From Cervus elaphus (taxonomy: Eukaryota; Chordata; Mammalia; Artiodactyla; Cervidae): DNA of 64,000 nucleotides. Numbering within the stretch: position 1 is the first letter of the stretch; each line of letters opens with the position of its first letter. Where the stretch lies: NCBI RefSeq assembly GCF_910594005.1, contig NC_057818.1:61950001-62014000 (forward strand), read 5' to 3'. The notes below the pieces were generated by a model. The model searched no databases. It had not been told where the DNA came from and saw only the letters and a list, made by a program, of their open reading frames with translations. Below, one piece after another: positions 22,597 to 34,196 of the stretch. The position numbers were made by a program, and so were the translations under genes.

Positions 22597-22712
22597 GGGA
22601 CTTCCCTGTGGTGGTCCAGTGGTTAAGACTCTGCACTTCCAATGCAGGGGACATAGCTTCCACTCTTTGTCAGGGAACTAAGATTGCCACATGCCTCAGA
22701 GGGGTCAAAAAT
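22597..22712 (+). repeat. CHR-type SINE, short
   Basis: The head 'gggacttccctgtggtggtc' ends after 'catgcctcagaggggtcaaa'. Confidence 0.8.
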
Positions 22713-23184
22713 AAACATTAAAAATTGTCTCAGAAAAGGTAAGATGGTGATTTGTACCATGAAAGTGTATGGGTACAATGATGGAGTGAGAGTGTGTTGT
22801 AATTTAAACAATTTGTTTACGAAATGCTGATATGATAAGGAGATATTTGCACAAAATCATTAATTAACTGAAAGAGTCATGAGTCAAAGGATGCCATGGC
22901 CTCTGAAACCCATGAAAGTAAACAAAACAAAACAAAACAATTCTTACCTGGGTAGTGCTTTAAATCATTTTATAATTCTGGACTCCAGAATTCAAGAGAA
23001 TAAATCCGTGTTGTTTTCAAGCAGTTAGTTTGTGGTAATTTGTTACAACACCAATAGGAAATTTAATGAAATGGAGTATGTAGAAAATCAAAAGGATCTA
23101 CAAAATATTCTAGGGAAGGTATGATTTTCAAGATGTCAGAACACAAAAACAATATACAAAATGCATTGAAATTTTGTTGTTGTT

Positions 23185-23396
23185 TAGTTGCTAATTTGCG
23201 TTCAGCTCTTTGCAACCCCATGGACTGTAGCCCCCCAGGCTCCTCTGTCCATGGGATTGTTGAGGCAAGAATACTGGATTGGGTTGTCATTTCTTTTTCC
23301 AGGGGATTTTTCCCACCAGGGATCAAACCCAAGTCTCTTACACTTACTGCATTATTAGGCATATTCTTTACCACTAGTGCCACCTGGGAAGCCCCC
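23185..23396 (-). repeat. Bov-tA SINE, antisense
   Basis: The plus strand carries 'aggcaagaatactggattgg' and ends 'gccacctgggaagccc'. Confidence 0.88.
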
Positions 23397-23467
23397 AAAT
23401 GCTAATATCTCTATGTAAACATCATGTCAATTGATTGCCATTTTTTCTATGGATGAAACCTTCATGG

Positions 23468-23570
23468 ATGAAACCTTCCACCTATAGGGAATGTGGGAAA
23501 ACCTACTCTGTAAGTACATGTTTAATGACACATTGCCATCAAAATATTGAGGGTAGATATGAAGTTATCA
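23468..23570 (+). pseudogene. Relic of a single C2H2 zinc finger
   Basis: One frame reads MKPSTYRECGKTYSVSTCL then MTHCHQN, matching a finger after a GEKP-type linker: the second Cys, GK, an aromatic residue, the helix Leu and the first His are in place. The first Cys and second His are lost. No other finger is readable nearby, so I infer the last trace of an older plus-strand member. Confidence 0.6.
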
Positions 23571-23579
23571 GATGGTTGA

Positions 23580-24600
23580 TAATCTACTTTTGCTTTCTTT
23601 AGGGTTTTTATTAAAGAGAATATACCTCCCCACTAAATGCCCTCAGAAATACAGCAAAGTTAATATTCTTTAGATTAAATAAATCCCAATGTCTTCTGAA
23701 TACTGTATATTTTACAGGCTCTGTTAACCAGATCTGATAGAACCCTCAGCAATAGAACACAAAGATGTAAAATACATTAGAGCTTAAGAAGAAAAGATAA
23801 ATATTAATTACTCTCAGAGTGAATATATAATGAACTTGATATTGCATTATATTTACTTATGATTGACTTAATTATATTATGATGTAAACAAGCTTTTCTC
23901 AAAAGTATGTGAAGATAATTCAGTGTAAGTGTGGAACAGAATAATTATTTTACCAAATAAAGCAGTTCTCATCAAAAGAAAAAAAATTCTCTTATTTCCA
24001 TTTCTCTTTTTATCTTATCTATCTTAAATGATGGATGCTAGTTAAACATATTGTGGTAATCATTTCACAATATAGGGAAATCAGACTATTTTGCTGTATA
24101 CCTTAAACTTATACAATCATGTATGTAATTGCATGAAGAGCTGTTTATATAGCTCTTATATGTCACTGTGGAGTTGGTTTTAAAGAGGCAAATAACTAAA
24201 AAAATTAGCAAAAAGAGAAACAATAAAATTTATAACAATTTTTAAAAACATATTGCTCTTTTTAAAGCCCTGGTTAATAATCTAAATTATCACTTCTCTT
24301 GGTTCTCCAGTATCAGATCCCAGATCTTGTCCTTGTCTCTGGAACTGAACAGAGTATTTAATTTGGCCTCTGCAGTGAAAGAGAGATAGAAGTAGAGAAG
24401 CTATTCTGCACTATGAAATAGACCATACAACGTAGGGAGAGTTTTGTATTTCTCATTCTAGTGTGTAATACAGAGACAAGTTCAGTTCTTGTTTCCTTAA
24501 ACTGCTGAAATTAATTCTAATTGCACAAAATGTTCCTGCATCCAGCTACTGTCCTATGTCAACTACTCTGGGAGACCCACATTTCCAGAATCCTGAATTG
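23580..24600. other. AT-rich DNA upstream of the locus B promoter
   Basis: No exon or named repeat supported. Confidence 0.3.
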
Positions 24601-24609
24601 TCTTTAGGC

Positions 24610-24800
24610 CTCACTGGCAGAGCAGGAGAGCAGCCTGCTGGCAAAAACAATTCCTTTTACTTAAACCGTTTTCAACTTGTTTAAAGGGAACAAGTTGAAA
24701 GTTATGTTACTTTCGGACATAACTGGCCCACAGAAATGCAAACTTTACCTTAAAGTTGTTTCTCTCTGCAACTTCAAATAAGCCGGTAATGGACCGGAAG
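24610..24800 (+). promoter_or_regulatory. Upstream promoter segment shared by loci B and C
   Basis: The block 'ctggcaaaaacaa' then 'ccgttttcaacttgtt' also occurs upstream of locus C at about 43.35-43.41 kb. In locus B it contains a perfect 12-base inverted repeat (24,670-24,681 with 24,689-24,700, loop of 7), whose second arm is absent in locus C. Confidence 0.55.
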
Positions 24801-24859
24801 GGACCTTGAGACCCACCCCCTTTTCCACCACCCCCTTTTCCGCCCTCGGGTGGCTCAGG

Positions 24860-25560
24860 CTCAAACCTGGGCTCCCCGCCCACCGCCCTGTCTCTAGCGC
24901 TCCGCCCAGGCCCCGCCCAGGAAGCCCCGCCTCTTCGCCTCGCGCACGCGCAGTTGTCTGCAGACCCGGAAACGGAATGCTTGGGACGAAGGTCAGTCTG
25001 CAGAGCGTAAGTTTCTCTTCTCTAGCTTAAATCTTCTGTGCTTTGCGGTGCTTTGACTCCATCTTCAGGGTCTTGGAGTCACTGCGGTCTTTAAATTCCC
25101 TCTCACGCACCCACTCGCCATGTAAACCGAGACGTCAGTGTTAAAAGAGTTCGCAGACCGTTTCCCTTTGGGTTTTCGATGTTTCTGGGGTCAGTATCGA
25201 AGGCCTTGGCTTTTCTGCCTTCGGTCCACGTAGACACTGCTTTTCGCCACATTTTCCTGCTTAAAACCCTTTACTATCTCTGCCTTCCGCCTCATGTCAA
25301 GTCTTCGTCTGCGAGGTGGATTCTCGCCCCCCAGCCTCGCCCTCTGCCCCTGGAGGCCGCGCCGGCCGCCCCGCTGCCGGAGAGGCCGAGTCCTTCTCCC
25401 GTGCTGGGATTCTGAAGAGCCCACCCGGTTCCTGAGACCCCCTCGCTCGCAGCCCCTCAGTCCTCGCGTCTCCTCAGACCCGTCCTTCTGCCCCGCAGGG
25501 CCCCCTCTCCTGGTCAGCCCTAACCCAGGGTAGAGGTGGTGACGTGGGCCATCTCTGTGA
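24860..25560 (+). promoter_or_regulatory. CpG island, promoter and non-coding exon 1 of locus B
   Basis: Strongly CpG-rich DNA containing GC-rich boxes (ccccgcccagg, cgcgcacgcgcagt) and an ETS-like acccggaaac element. Exon 1 ends at 25,006 with the donor GTAAGT, aligned with locus C at 44,028. There is no TATA box, as is usual for KZNF promoters. The exact start site cannot be read from sequence. Confidence 0.85.
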
Positions 25561-25629
25561 CGCCCAGTGTTGTTTGGTCCAGAGATCCAAACGGTCTTTT
25601 TCAGTCCGCGGGCGTCTTATTCAGTCGCC

Positions 25630-26300
25630 ATCCTCGTAAATACAGGGGCGAGGAGAAGCAGACAGAGAGAGCGACTGAGACAGAAAAATTGAGAAGGATG
25701 AAGAATGAGGGAAAACCGGTGGGAACAGAGAGGGACTTGTCAATAGTAAAGTGAAAGTGGTTACGCCTTGAAGGTAGAAAGTGAATAAAATAGAGAAGTA
25801 AGTTAAAAATGCCAGATCTCCAGGGATTGGATAGCTGACATAGGGAGAGGGGCTCAGGATCTACTGGTAGAAGGGTGGCAACAATGATGAGGCCCTTCAC
25901 ACAGAGTCCGGGAGAGGATAAAAGGTGGAAACATAGCCTTCAGAGCATCATGGTGATTGGGAGAGAAGGAGAAGAAAAATATTGACTGCAAGAGCGAAGG
26001 GAGAGAGAGCAGGAAGGAAGCATCACCACCTGGGGTGCCCGAGAGTGGGGAGGAAGGGAGTGTAACAGAGAAGGAGTGTAACTGAAGGGCACAGAGGAAG
26101 CAGAGAAAGGGGCAGAAATATATAAAAGATGTAGGGCAGTCAGAAAAGTTAGAGAGAAGGAGCATCAAGAGAGGGAATGATTTGCAGAGTGGAGTGAGAC
26201 AGGTGTGAGAACATAGGAGGGCAGGAACAGCAGGAAAGTAGAAGGGAACAAAAAGAGAAAGATATAGAAATAGGGAGACAGGATAATAATATGTGGAAAC
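25630..26300 (+). other. Purine-rich intron 1 tract of locus B
   Basis: About 650 bases dominated by A and G on the sense strand, for example 'gagagagagcaggaaggaag'. It is homologous to the tracts in loci A and C. It could favour R-loops or triplex structure when transcribed; that is inference. Confidence 0.8.
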
Positions 26301-26329
26301 ACATAGTGTAGGTAGACACGATTGTCACA

Positions 26330-26620
26330 CTAAGTGAAGTAAATCAGACAGACACACATGATATCACTTATATGTGGAATCTAAAAAAAATGGTACAAAT
26401 GAACTTATTTACAAAGCAGAACTAGGTTCACAGATACTGAAAACAAGCTTGTGGTTCCCAAACATGGAAGGAGGAGGAGGGATAAATTAGAAGTTTGGGA
26501 TGAACAGATACACACTACTATATATAGAATAATTAAACAAGACCTACTGTATAGTGCAGGGAACTGTATTTAATATCTTATAATAACCTCTAGTGGAAAA
26601 TAATCTGAAAAAATATATAT
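26330..26620 (+). repeat. L1 3' end fragment
   Basis: The stretch 'tatcacttatatgtggaatc' through 'caagacctactgtatagtgc' is the 3' end of a cetartiodactyl L1. Confidence 0.8.
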
Positions 26621-26878
26621 TTGGTGAAAAAAAGGATACCCTACACTATTTGATCTTCAAAGCTCTATCAAGCACTGAAAAAAAGTATAGGAACTGACTT
26701 ATTGATCTTTCTGTAGGAGTTGACTGTTTTGAGTCCTTCCTGAGACTGTGCAGCAGAGGACTGTCTGTTCCACATGGTGAGGTCTTCCTGTGTGTGTGTG
26801 GGGAGGGGTAGGGGGGGCGGGCACAGGATGGGGGTGTGTTGATTTTAAGCATTAAACTGCCTATTTTCATCTTTCAAG

Positions 26879-26940
26879 ACTGACTTCTAAAGACTCAGAC
26901 TGAGGAAGAAGCCTGGAAGAGCAAAGAAAAGGAGTCAGGA
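26879..26940 (+). other. 5' untranslated part of locus B exon 2
   Basis: It follows the acceptor 'catctttcaag' and runs to the ATG at 26,941. The context 'gtcaggaatgg' is a fair Kozak site (A at -3, G at +4). The same layout is seen in loci A and C. Confidence 0.75.
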
Positions 26941-26955
26941 ATGGCTATTTCTCAG
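26941..26955 (+). CDS. Locus B coding exon 1: MAISQ
   Basis: These are the first five codons of the locus B KRAB zinc-finger protein, followed by the donor GTAAGG. Very short ATG exons of this kind (MAxSQ) are typical of primate and ruminant KZNF genes. Joining to the KRAB exon at 29,140 keeps the frame (phase 0). This start is chosen over any Met inside the KRAB exon because all three paralogues keep the same mini-exon and donor. Confidence 0.85.
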
Positions 26956-27009
26956 GTAAGGTCATATTCTCAGTTGATTCCCAGTCTGTCTACCTTCTAT
27001 TCTGTGGTC

Positions 27010-28062
27010 CTGGCACCACTGAAAATGCATTTTGCATATATGCAAAATCAATTCAGAGCATTCTTTTCTCTTGCACTGCTTTATGTATCTGTGTTTATGC
27101 CAGTACCACACCATCTTGACTACTTTTTAATATGTTTTGAAATCTATAAAGGTTCCTTCCTTTCTTCTTCTTTGGCAATTTGGGACTCTTGGAGATTCCC
27201 TATGAGTTTTAGTGTGATAACTTACATTCCTGCCAAAATTGCCATGCAACTTTTGATGGGGATTAGATTGAATCTGTAAAACACTTTGGGTAATAAGTTC
27301 ATTTTAAGAATATTTAGTCTTTCAATCCAAGAGTATAGGATGTTGGTTTATTTGTATCTCTTTATATATCTTTCAAGGTTAATAGTTTTCAGTATTCAAG
27401 TTTTTCACCTCTTTCTTGGATTTATTATGAAGTGTTGTATCCTTATGGTGCTTTAGAAATAGGATTCTTTTTTAATTTTCTTTTGACGTTGTTCATTGTG
27501 TATCTGCTTCCCTGGTACTGCAGTTGGTAAAGGATCTTCCTGCAATGCGGGAGACCTGGGTTTTATCCTTGGATTGGGGCGATCCCCTGGAGAAGGAAAT
27601 GGCAACCCACTCCAGTATTCTTGCCTGGGAAATCTCATGGACAGAGGAACCTGGTGGGCTATAGTCCATGGGATCATAAGACTCAGACACAACTGAGGGA
27701 CCGAGCACACAGGCAACTAAACCACCACCATTATGTATAGAAATTTACCTGATTTTTGCACATGGACTTTTGTATCCTGCAACTTTCCTAGAGTTATTTT
27801 TTGATGTAGCAGTTTCCTTGTGGAATCTTTACTATTTTTACATATAAAAGTTGTCATCTATGAAAAAAGATAATTTTACTTTTTCCAATTTGGATAAGTT
27901 TGATTTCTTTTTCTTGTCTAATTTCTCTGATGAGGGCTTTCTGTACTTTGGTGGACAGTAGTGCAGAAGTTTGTATCCTTGCCTTCTTCCTGATCTGAGA
28001 AGGAAAGCTTTCTAGTTCAATGTTTATATGTATATTTTTTTTCTTCTTAACTTTGACCAAGC
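27010..28062 (-). repeat. L1 ORF2 remnant in the intron before the locus B KRAB exon
   Basis: The plus strand carries reversed L1 landmarks in order: 'atgccagtaccacaccatct', 'attagattgaatctgtaaaa', 'ttgtatcctgcaactttcct' and 'tccaatttggataagtttga'. It is antisense to the gene, as in loci A and C. A Bov-tA (27,497) splits it. Confidence 0.85.
27497..27728 (+). repeat. Bov-tA SINE nested in L1
   Basis: The head 'cctggtactgcagttggtaa' is followed by the Bov-A body and ends 'gcaactaaaccaccacca'. It is absent from the same L1 in loci A and C. Confidence 0.88.
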
Positions 28063-28166
28063 CGAGCCACCTGTGGGATCTTAGTTTCTCTATGAGAGAT
28101 TGAACCCGGGGCTACGGCAGTGAAATCACTGAATCCTAACCACTGGACCATCAGGGACCTCCTGTG
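28035..28166 (-). repeat. CHR-type SINE, antisense
   Basis: The plus strand reads 'cacctgtgggatcttagttt' and ends 'ccactggaccatcagggacc'. Confidence 0.8.
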
Positions 28167-29139
28167 TTTTCAATTGTGTGTTTACATATGTGTGTGTGAG
28201 TGCATGGAAGTACACGTCCATGGTTTTGATAAAAACATACTTCAAACCTATCTTTACACTTGAAATTATATCTTAAATATAATCCTTGACCTCAAAAAAT
28301 TTTTTTGCAGTGTCATGTTAATGGTTTAAATAGCAATAAGATTACTAACATCTTATGTATGTTTGTGTGTGAGCCCACATATATGATGATCTTTAATGCT
28401 CTTCTATGTTGTTCATCTTCAGCTTCTTTCAGATTTTCTCAGAGAACCCTCTGTCAGTGTGCCTTTAATACTCTTTCTGTTTTTCAACTGTTTGATTCTT
28501 TAGCTTCAATTCCAGAGGCCAGCCCTCTGAGTTCTAATATTACTGTTTAGTTTCATGACCTGAGTCAAGTGTCTCCAAGTGTGTCTGACGCAGTATTCTC
28601 TGCTTTAAGATGGGAAGAGATCATCTCTAATGAGCTGTTATGTTTATAGCAATTTCATACATGTAAAGAATTGATTTAGAATGGGATTTGGCCTATAGTA
28701 AGTGTTCCAACACTTCGAGTCATTGCTCTTATAATCGTCGTAATTGCAGATTTTGACCTTTCTGTAAAGCCACTGTGGACTTTGTCATCTCTGAAGATCC
28801 CATTGGTGCTGTAGCTCATCTAGATATTGACTATCATATGGTGTATAAAACATAATAGGTAACATTTCTGCATAGACCACCTGTTATTGAATTTTATTTC
28901 TATGTTGTGAGTTGTCCAGAAAAAGTGAAAAACCTACATTGTATGGAGGATATCATAATCTCTATGAAAAGGGATAAGAAATTAAAATTACAGATGCATA
29001 ATTTGCTCCAGATACCTTTACCTGGATCTGTCAGAATACATACTTCAATTGAATGGATCCTTCCTCCTCTCTCCTCTTCTCATTTTGTGCAAAAATAAGA
29101 ACTCTCTTCATGGCCCTTTGATGAGATGTTTTGTTTCAG
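28167..29139 (+). other. Intron upstream of the locus B KRAB exon
   Basis: It is homologous to locus C at about 54.6-55.6 kb, for example 'gcttctttcagattttctcagagaaccctc' here against 'acttatttcaggtctcagggagccctc' there (compare 28,424-28,451). No other feature is supported. Confidence 0.6.
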
Positions 29140-29266
29140 GAACAGTTGACCTTCAAGGATGTTGCTGTAGAATTCTCTCAGGAGGAGTGGGAATGCCTGG
29201 ACCCTGCTCAGAGGGCCTTTTACATGGACGTGATGGTGGAGACCCTCAGGAACCTAATCTCTGTGG
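29140..29266 (+). CDS. Locus B coding exon 2: KRAB-A box
   Basis: The exon is exactly 127 bases, from the acceptor 'ttgtttcag' to the donor GTGAGG. It codes residues 6-47, EQLTFKDVAVEFSQEEWECL and onward, ending TLRNLISV, plus one base of the next codon. The KRAB-A hallmarks are present: DV, EEW and the MVE variant of MLE. KRAB-A binds the TRIM28/KAP1 co-repressor, which brings SETDB1 and HP1 to the target. Tyr-Met-Asp replaces the usual Tyr-Arg-Asp, a substitution not shared with locus C. No KRAB-B exon was found between here and the finger exon. Confidence 0.95.
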
Positions 29267-29879
29267 GTGAGGATAACTTCGCTTCAGAAATTGGAATCTG
29301 TCCTTGGGTATCATTGCATTTCCCTTCTGTGCCCCTTGGGAGCCCCTGTTTTGCTTGACTGATCTGAAATCCCTGTTGATTCAGACAAGAAAAGCTTCAT
29401 GCTGTGGTATCACGAGTCTAAGCTTAGCTTTTCTGCAAATGATTAATCCATTTCATGATACGTCAGGCATTGTTCCAGAGCATAAGTATTTATAAGGCTG
29501 AGGGCAAACTTTTAAAATATCAAATTCTCTTTTTTTCTGCCCCTATGCTTTTTGCTCTACTGCTTCTTGGAAGAGAGCTCATTATCTGAATATTACACTG
29601 TTTCCTCTGCATTCACTAGGAGGCAAGTGATGGACCAACTTGTGATAGAGTTCTTCAAACCCACCTTCAGTGTCCTCACTCCTCACCTGAACAAAGAGCT
29701 GGGATGCTAGAAAAGCCCCAGCTCTTCATGTTTCATTCTTTTGAGAAGCAGAAATTTCTATTTCTGATCGGAATATTATTTCCATCTTGGAACAAGAGGA
29801 ACACCCCTAGCCTGTGAAGAGTGACGTGAAAAGAGCAACCCACCAAGAGGATAGGAATGTATCAAAAGTCTGAGCACAG

Positions 29880-30650
29880 GTCAGATCTCAGAAGGGCAGA
29901 GAGGAAGTGGCAGTATTACTGGTCTTTGGGTAACTCTACCCATGTGGGAGAGTTCAGAAAACAGAAGTTTATTTATTGTGAATGCTGAGAGCACATTTTT
30001 CTTGCTCCTGGGTCATCATTCTGTTCTTCAACATGTAGAATGTATTCTTTCACCCTCTGGTGGAGCCCCACCAGAAGCAAAAGCAAAGTCTTCATCATGA
30101 TCTACACTCTGCCATCTGGTCCCTGTGAACTAGTTGTTGGTTGACTTTGAGCACCTCGAAGACGGTTGCTTTATAAGGGCCTTTTACCCCTTTCACTTCT
30201 CTCCCGGGACTTGATTTCATTGGATGCTCAGGTCTCAGTCTATATAAATAAGAGTTGATGCTTCCAGACTCACTCCCTGGGCTTTTCTCTCTTTCATCCC
30301 CATTTGTGTTCTTAAAAGATCTAATCAGAAGATGGGAAGGCATTGGCTGCTTTTTGATTCCATGTGGCACCTTCATGGAGCTGTTGTCTCAAGCTCTCTC
30401 CCCTTGTTTAGATTTTGCAGCCATTTCTTCTGTTCTGATTTTTGCCACACACTTCAGGGATATGTGAAACTGGGAGGCACATTGGGTCTTGTGTAGTTTT
30501 TACATGGCAAAACTACAAAGACAGTGGATAAAGAGATCCTCTTTTTTGATTTCCTAGTTCCTCATGGGGGAAATATGTGTATCTTTCAGGCTCTTGGTTT
30601 GGCATCTTGGGTTGACTGCATGGTTTCATCTCTTCACCAAATCTTGTATT
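29880..30650 (+). other. Intron block of locus B shared with loci A and C
   Basis: It matches 56.3-57.1 kb in locus C and 8.06-8.99 kb (minus) in locus A, for example 'catctctaatgagctg'-type flanks and 'ctgtgaactagttgttgg' here against 'ctgtgaactcctgttgct' in C. Open frames in it are not conserved. Confidence 0.7.
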
Positions 30651-32360
30651 TTTTCCACTCTTTCATCGCTCTCCTATGGCTCTACCTAATCAGTATACTC
30701 TCCTGATTCCATATTCTTCTACGTTTGCATGATTTTACCTTTTGAAACTTGAGGGATTTTGTGTCTGTGTGATTAAATAAACTTAATAAATAAATTAATT
30801 AACTTATTTTATTGGCTTTCATAGGCTCTGAGAGAAATATAAAAATAACTAGCACATTCTTGCCTTCAAGTAGAAAAGTTTTAATCTTGACTGTGAAACT
30901 TGCTTTTGAAATACAGTCCTAGAGTTTATAATTTTATCCAGTTTCCTTACTGTGATAATCCACTTGTAGTGGACAGCTCTGGATGGACTCTTTGTGGGGT
31001 GGATTTGCTAACAGAAAGTTTTTGATGGAGAATGCTTTTCCTTATGAGTTATAATATTTTCCTGCTATGTACTGAGTCACCACTTGAAGCTACTTAGTAG
31101 ATTGCTCAGCATGTTGTAGGATAAGAGAAAGTATCATGAGAGCCTCACTTTCTCTGTTGTTCTCTTTTCTTTTCCTGGCTTTGAGGACTGTCAGAAAAGC
31201 CTGCCTCAAGGGCACGGTGTCAGTCTTGTTTCCAGATACCAATGACCATCTCCTATGAGCCAGAGGAGATGATGTAGGCGTTTATCCCAGGAAAACTTTA
31301 TTCACGTTCTCCTCTTCCTGATGTTGGACCCCTGGACTGGAGGGTCTGATGTGGGGCTTCTGTGGGAGAAACTGTTTGATAATTATTCTCCAGTTTGTCT
31401 GTCACCCAAACAAAGTATGAGATTTGATTGTATCATGGATCCGCCCCATCCCTCCTATCTTGTTGGGGTTCTTTCTTTATGGCTTTAGTTGTAGCAGATA
31501 TTTTCTGGTAGAGTTTAGTCTTTGTCAGTGATGGTTGTTCTGCAGATTATTGTGATTTTGGTGCTTGGAAAAGCAAGTATGATGATTGTGCTGGTGAGAG
31601 GAAGTGAGCATAGGATACGTCTGCTCCGCCATCTTGGCTGCTCTCTGGTACAGTTATATTCACCTAGATATACAATCACTAGCTATGCTCCCACATATGC
31701 ATATACCTTGTACTCCACTCATGCCATTTCTCATTGCTGACCTTTCTTCACATGGTACTTCTATGTGGATGGGAAGACTGTCATTTGCTCACATATTTAA
31801 ATCATTATTTTCATCCCAGTTTCCCTAGCACTCCTTTGCTCATCACGCCACCTTCCACATCACTCGGTGTAAAAATGGTCCCTCTTTTCCTGTTGTACAG
31901 CTTTCTCATGACACGACCAAAATCACTATGTGCAGTTGTGAAGACTTAGAAAAACCATTTTCAGGAAGGGTGGCTAAATAACATTATTAGTTACAATGGC
32001 TGACTTCTTTTGTGTCTCCCTTGGAATGTTCTTTTTAAACTCCTGATATTTGTTTTAATATTTTGTAATCTGTACTACTGGGGTGAGCAGCCATGCTTTA
32101 GAATATGTTGTTATTATTTGGAAGTTCAGTTCAAATCCTGTGTCTCTCAGTACTTTCTGTATCAATTGTCATGCATAGAAATCTGTGAGTCAAACCTGTG
32201 ATTTGAAAACTTGTGTTGATTTACCTCATGCCTTTTAAACCTTTAAAAACAAGCCTTTTGAAAAACAAAAAAATAAAAAAAAAAATAAAAACAAGCCTTT
32301 TGAAACAGATTAGTGCTCTTTGATGGCTTACACTCTTGCATGTTTTATAATCATGATTGA
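30651..32360 (+). other. Locus B intron, partly homologous to locus C
   Basis: The sequence around 31.7-32.2 kb ('ctttctcatgacacgaccaa') matches locus C at 60.0-60.45 kb ('ctttctcatgacacaaccta'). A segment ending 'ccgccatcttggctgctctc' near 31.63 kb resembles an L1-associated repeat present only in B. No exon is supported. Confidence 0.5.
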
Positions 32361-32364
32361 AAAG

Positions 32365-32697
32365 TTGCTTTTTTTAAAAAAATTATTTATGTATTTACTT
32401 TTGGCTGTGCTGGATATTCCTTGCTTCGTGTGCTTTTTCTCTAGTTGTGGAGGGCAGGGGCCACTCTCTAGCTGCTGTGTGTGGCCTTCTCATGTTGTGG
32501 CTTCTCCTGTTGTGGAGCAGGGCTCCAGGGCGTGCAAGCTTCGGTAGTTGCAGCTTCCAGGCTCTAGAGCACATGTTCAATAGATGTGGCACATGGACAA
32601 GTTGCTCTGAGGAGTGTGGGATCTTCTGGATCAGGGGTGAAACTCACATCTGCATCGGCAGGTGGATTGTTCACCACTGAGCCATCAGGGAAGCCTG
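32365..32697 (-). repeat. CHR-2-type SINE, antisense
   Basis: The plus strand carries 'ttttggctgtgctggatatt', 'gtagttgcagcttccaggct' and ends 'ccactgagccatcagggaag'. Confidence 0.88.
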
Positions 32698-33124
32698 AAA
32701 AGTTACTTTTTATAAATAGTTATATTAATATTCTGTCATGTTTATTATAATACCATTTTGCATCACATCTTGTATGCTTTTTATCTCCAGTTTGTGCTAA
32801 TCAACACTGTGTCTGACCCTAGTGGATAAATTTACAAATTGCTGTTTATTACATACCTTTTTAGAGCCAATGAACTGGAGAATTTTAAGTGTTCTGTGAA
32901 GGCTGGGAATGACTTTATTTATTTGCTGTTAGGTACATAACTCTAGAATATTTTATTGGTTAATTCTTAGTTGTAGTTAATATATGGTTTTTCAACTTTT
33001 ATTATAGAGTACAACTGACATGTGCCGTTTGTTAATGTTGTAAAATGCATATTCTTTATGGATACATAGCTCTACAGCAGATATTCAGAAAAATTTTTTG
33101 TGAAAAATTGTGTTAACAAATTCT

Positions 33125-33375
33125 TCCATTTTTGTAGTGGTTTTTGCCATACATTGACATGAATCAGCCATGGATTTACATGTATTCCCCATCCCGATCC
33201 CACCTCCGACCTCCCTCTCCACCCGATCCTTCTGGGTCTTCCCAGTGCACCAGCCCCGAGCACTTGTCTCATGCATCCAACCTGGGCTGGTGATCTGTTT
33301 CACCCTAGATAATATACATGTTTTGATGCTGTTCTCTCGAAACATCCCACCTTCACCTTCAGCCTCCAATTAATA
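33125..33375 (-). repeat. L1 3' end fragment, antisense
   Basis: The plus strand carries 'catacattgacatgaatcag' and 'ttctgggtcttcccagtgca', typical of the reversed 3' end of bovine L1. Confidence 0.75.
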
Positions 33376-33714
33376 AAAAAAATGGAAAAAAAAATCTTCC
33401 ATTTTTATATGCTGTGTTTTGTAATTCCATACGACCAGTTATTTATTCATTAGATAAGTTTGTTTTGGGTTATGTACATTACAGTGGGTTGTGTGGTCTT
33501 TAGCATTTATTTCTATGCCATAGAATACAGAATATATGTACAGTATAATATTTTTTTGTCTCCTTATTAGCGAGACCATTGGTCTCCAAATATACCAAAG
33601 CATAATTGGTGTCAAAGCTTTGGTGTCATAGTGACAAAATATTCTTTCTTTGAGAGTTAAGCTACATTGGTCTAGTGTGAATGTTTTTGTCACGGGGTGT
33701 TAGAAGTCAGCTGT

Positions 33715-33880
33715 TATTGTTGTTATTGTTCCGTCTCTAAGTTGTACCCTGACTCTTTGCAACCCTATGAACTGCAGCATGCCAGGCCTTCCTGTCCCTC
33801 ACTATCTCTTGGAGTTTGCCCAAGTTCATGTCCATTGAATCGGTGATGATATCCAACCATCTCACACTTTCACCTTACAT
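33715..33880 (-). repeat. BovB 3' end fragment, antisense
   Basis: The plus strand reads 'ccctgactctttgcaaccct' and 'gttcatgtccattgaatcgg'. Confidence 0.85.
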
Positions 33881-33974
33881 ATAATCACTCTTTCTTTAGT
33901 AAACAGTCCTATTCCTTTAGTGTTCCTAAAATTTTTAAGGTCATGATTTGGAACTTTCATAACCTTATTGGGCA

Positions 33975-34108
33975 TAAATAGTACTTTTGTTTTATCTTAT
34001 TTTGACCATGCTGTGTGACATCTTAGTTCCCTGGCTGGGGATTGAACCCATCCCCCTTGCAGTGGGAGCACAGAGCCCTAACCACTGGACTGCCAGGCAG
34101 TTCCCTAC
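33975..34108 (-). repeat. CHR-type SINE, antisense, close to the locus B finger exon
   Basis: The plus strand reads 'cttagttccctggctgggga' and 'aaccactggactgccaggca'. It ends about 90 bases before the splice acceptor of the finger exon, and locus C has no SINE there. Confidence 0.88.
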
Positions 34109-34196
34109 TTTTGGTTTAATGTCATATATTCAACATTACACTTTTATTCATGAGTTGTAATGAGTAATACACTTTATGGTTCTTTGTATCTTGTAG

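Noticed and set aside
29304..29495. Possible KRAB-B or KRAB-C exon just after the locus B KRAB-A exon
   Set aside because: No splice acceptor plus KRAB-B-like sequence is visible here or after the locus C KRAB exon. Direct joining of KRAB-A to the finger exon keeps the frame in both loci.
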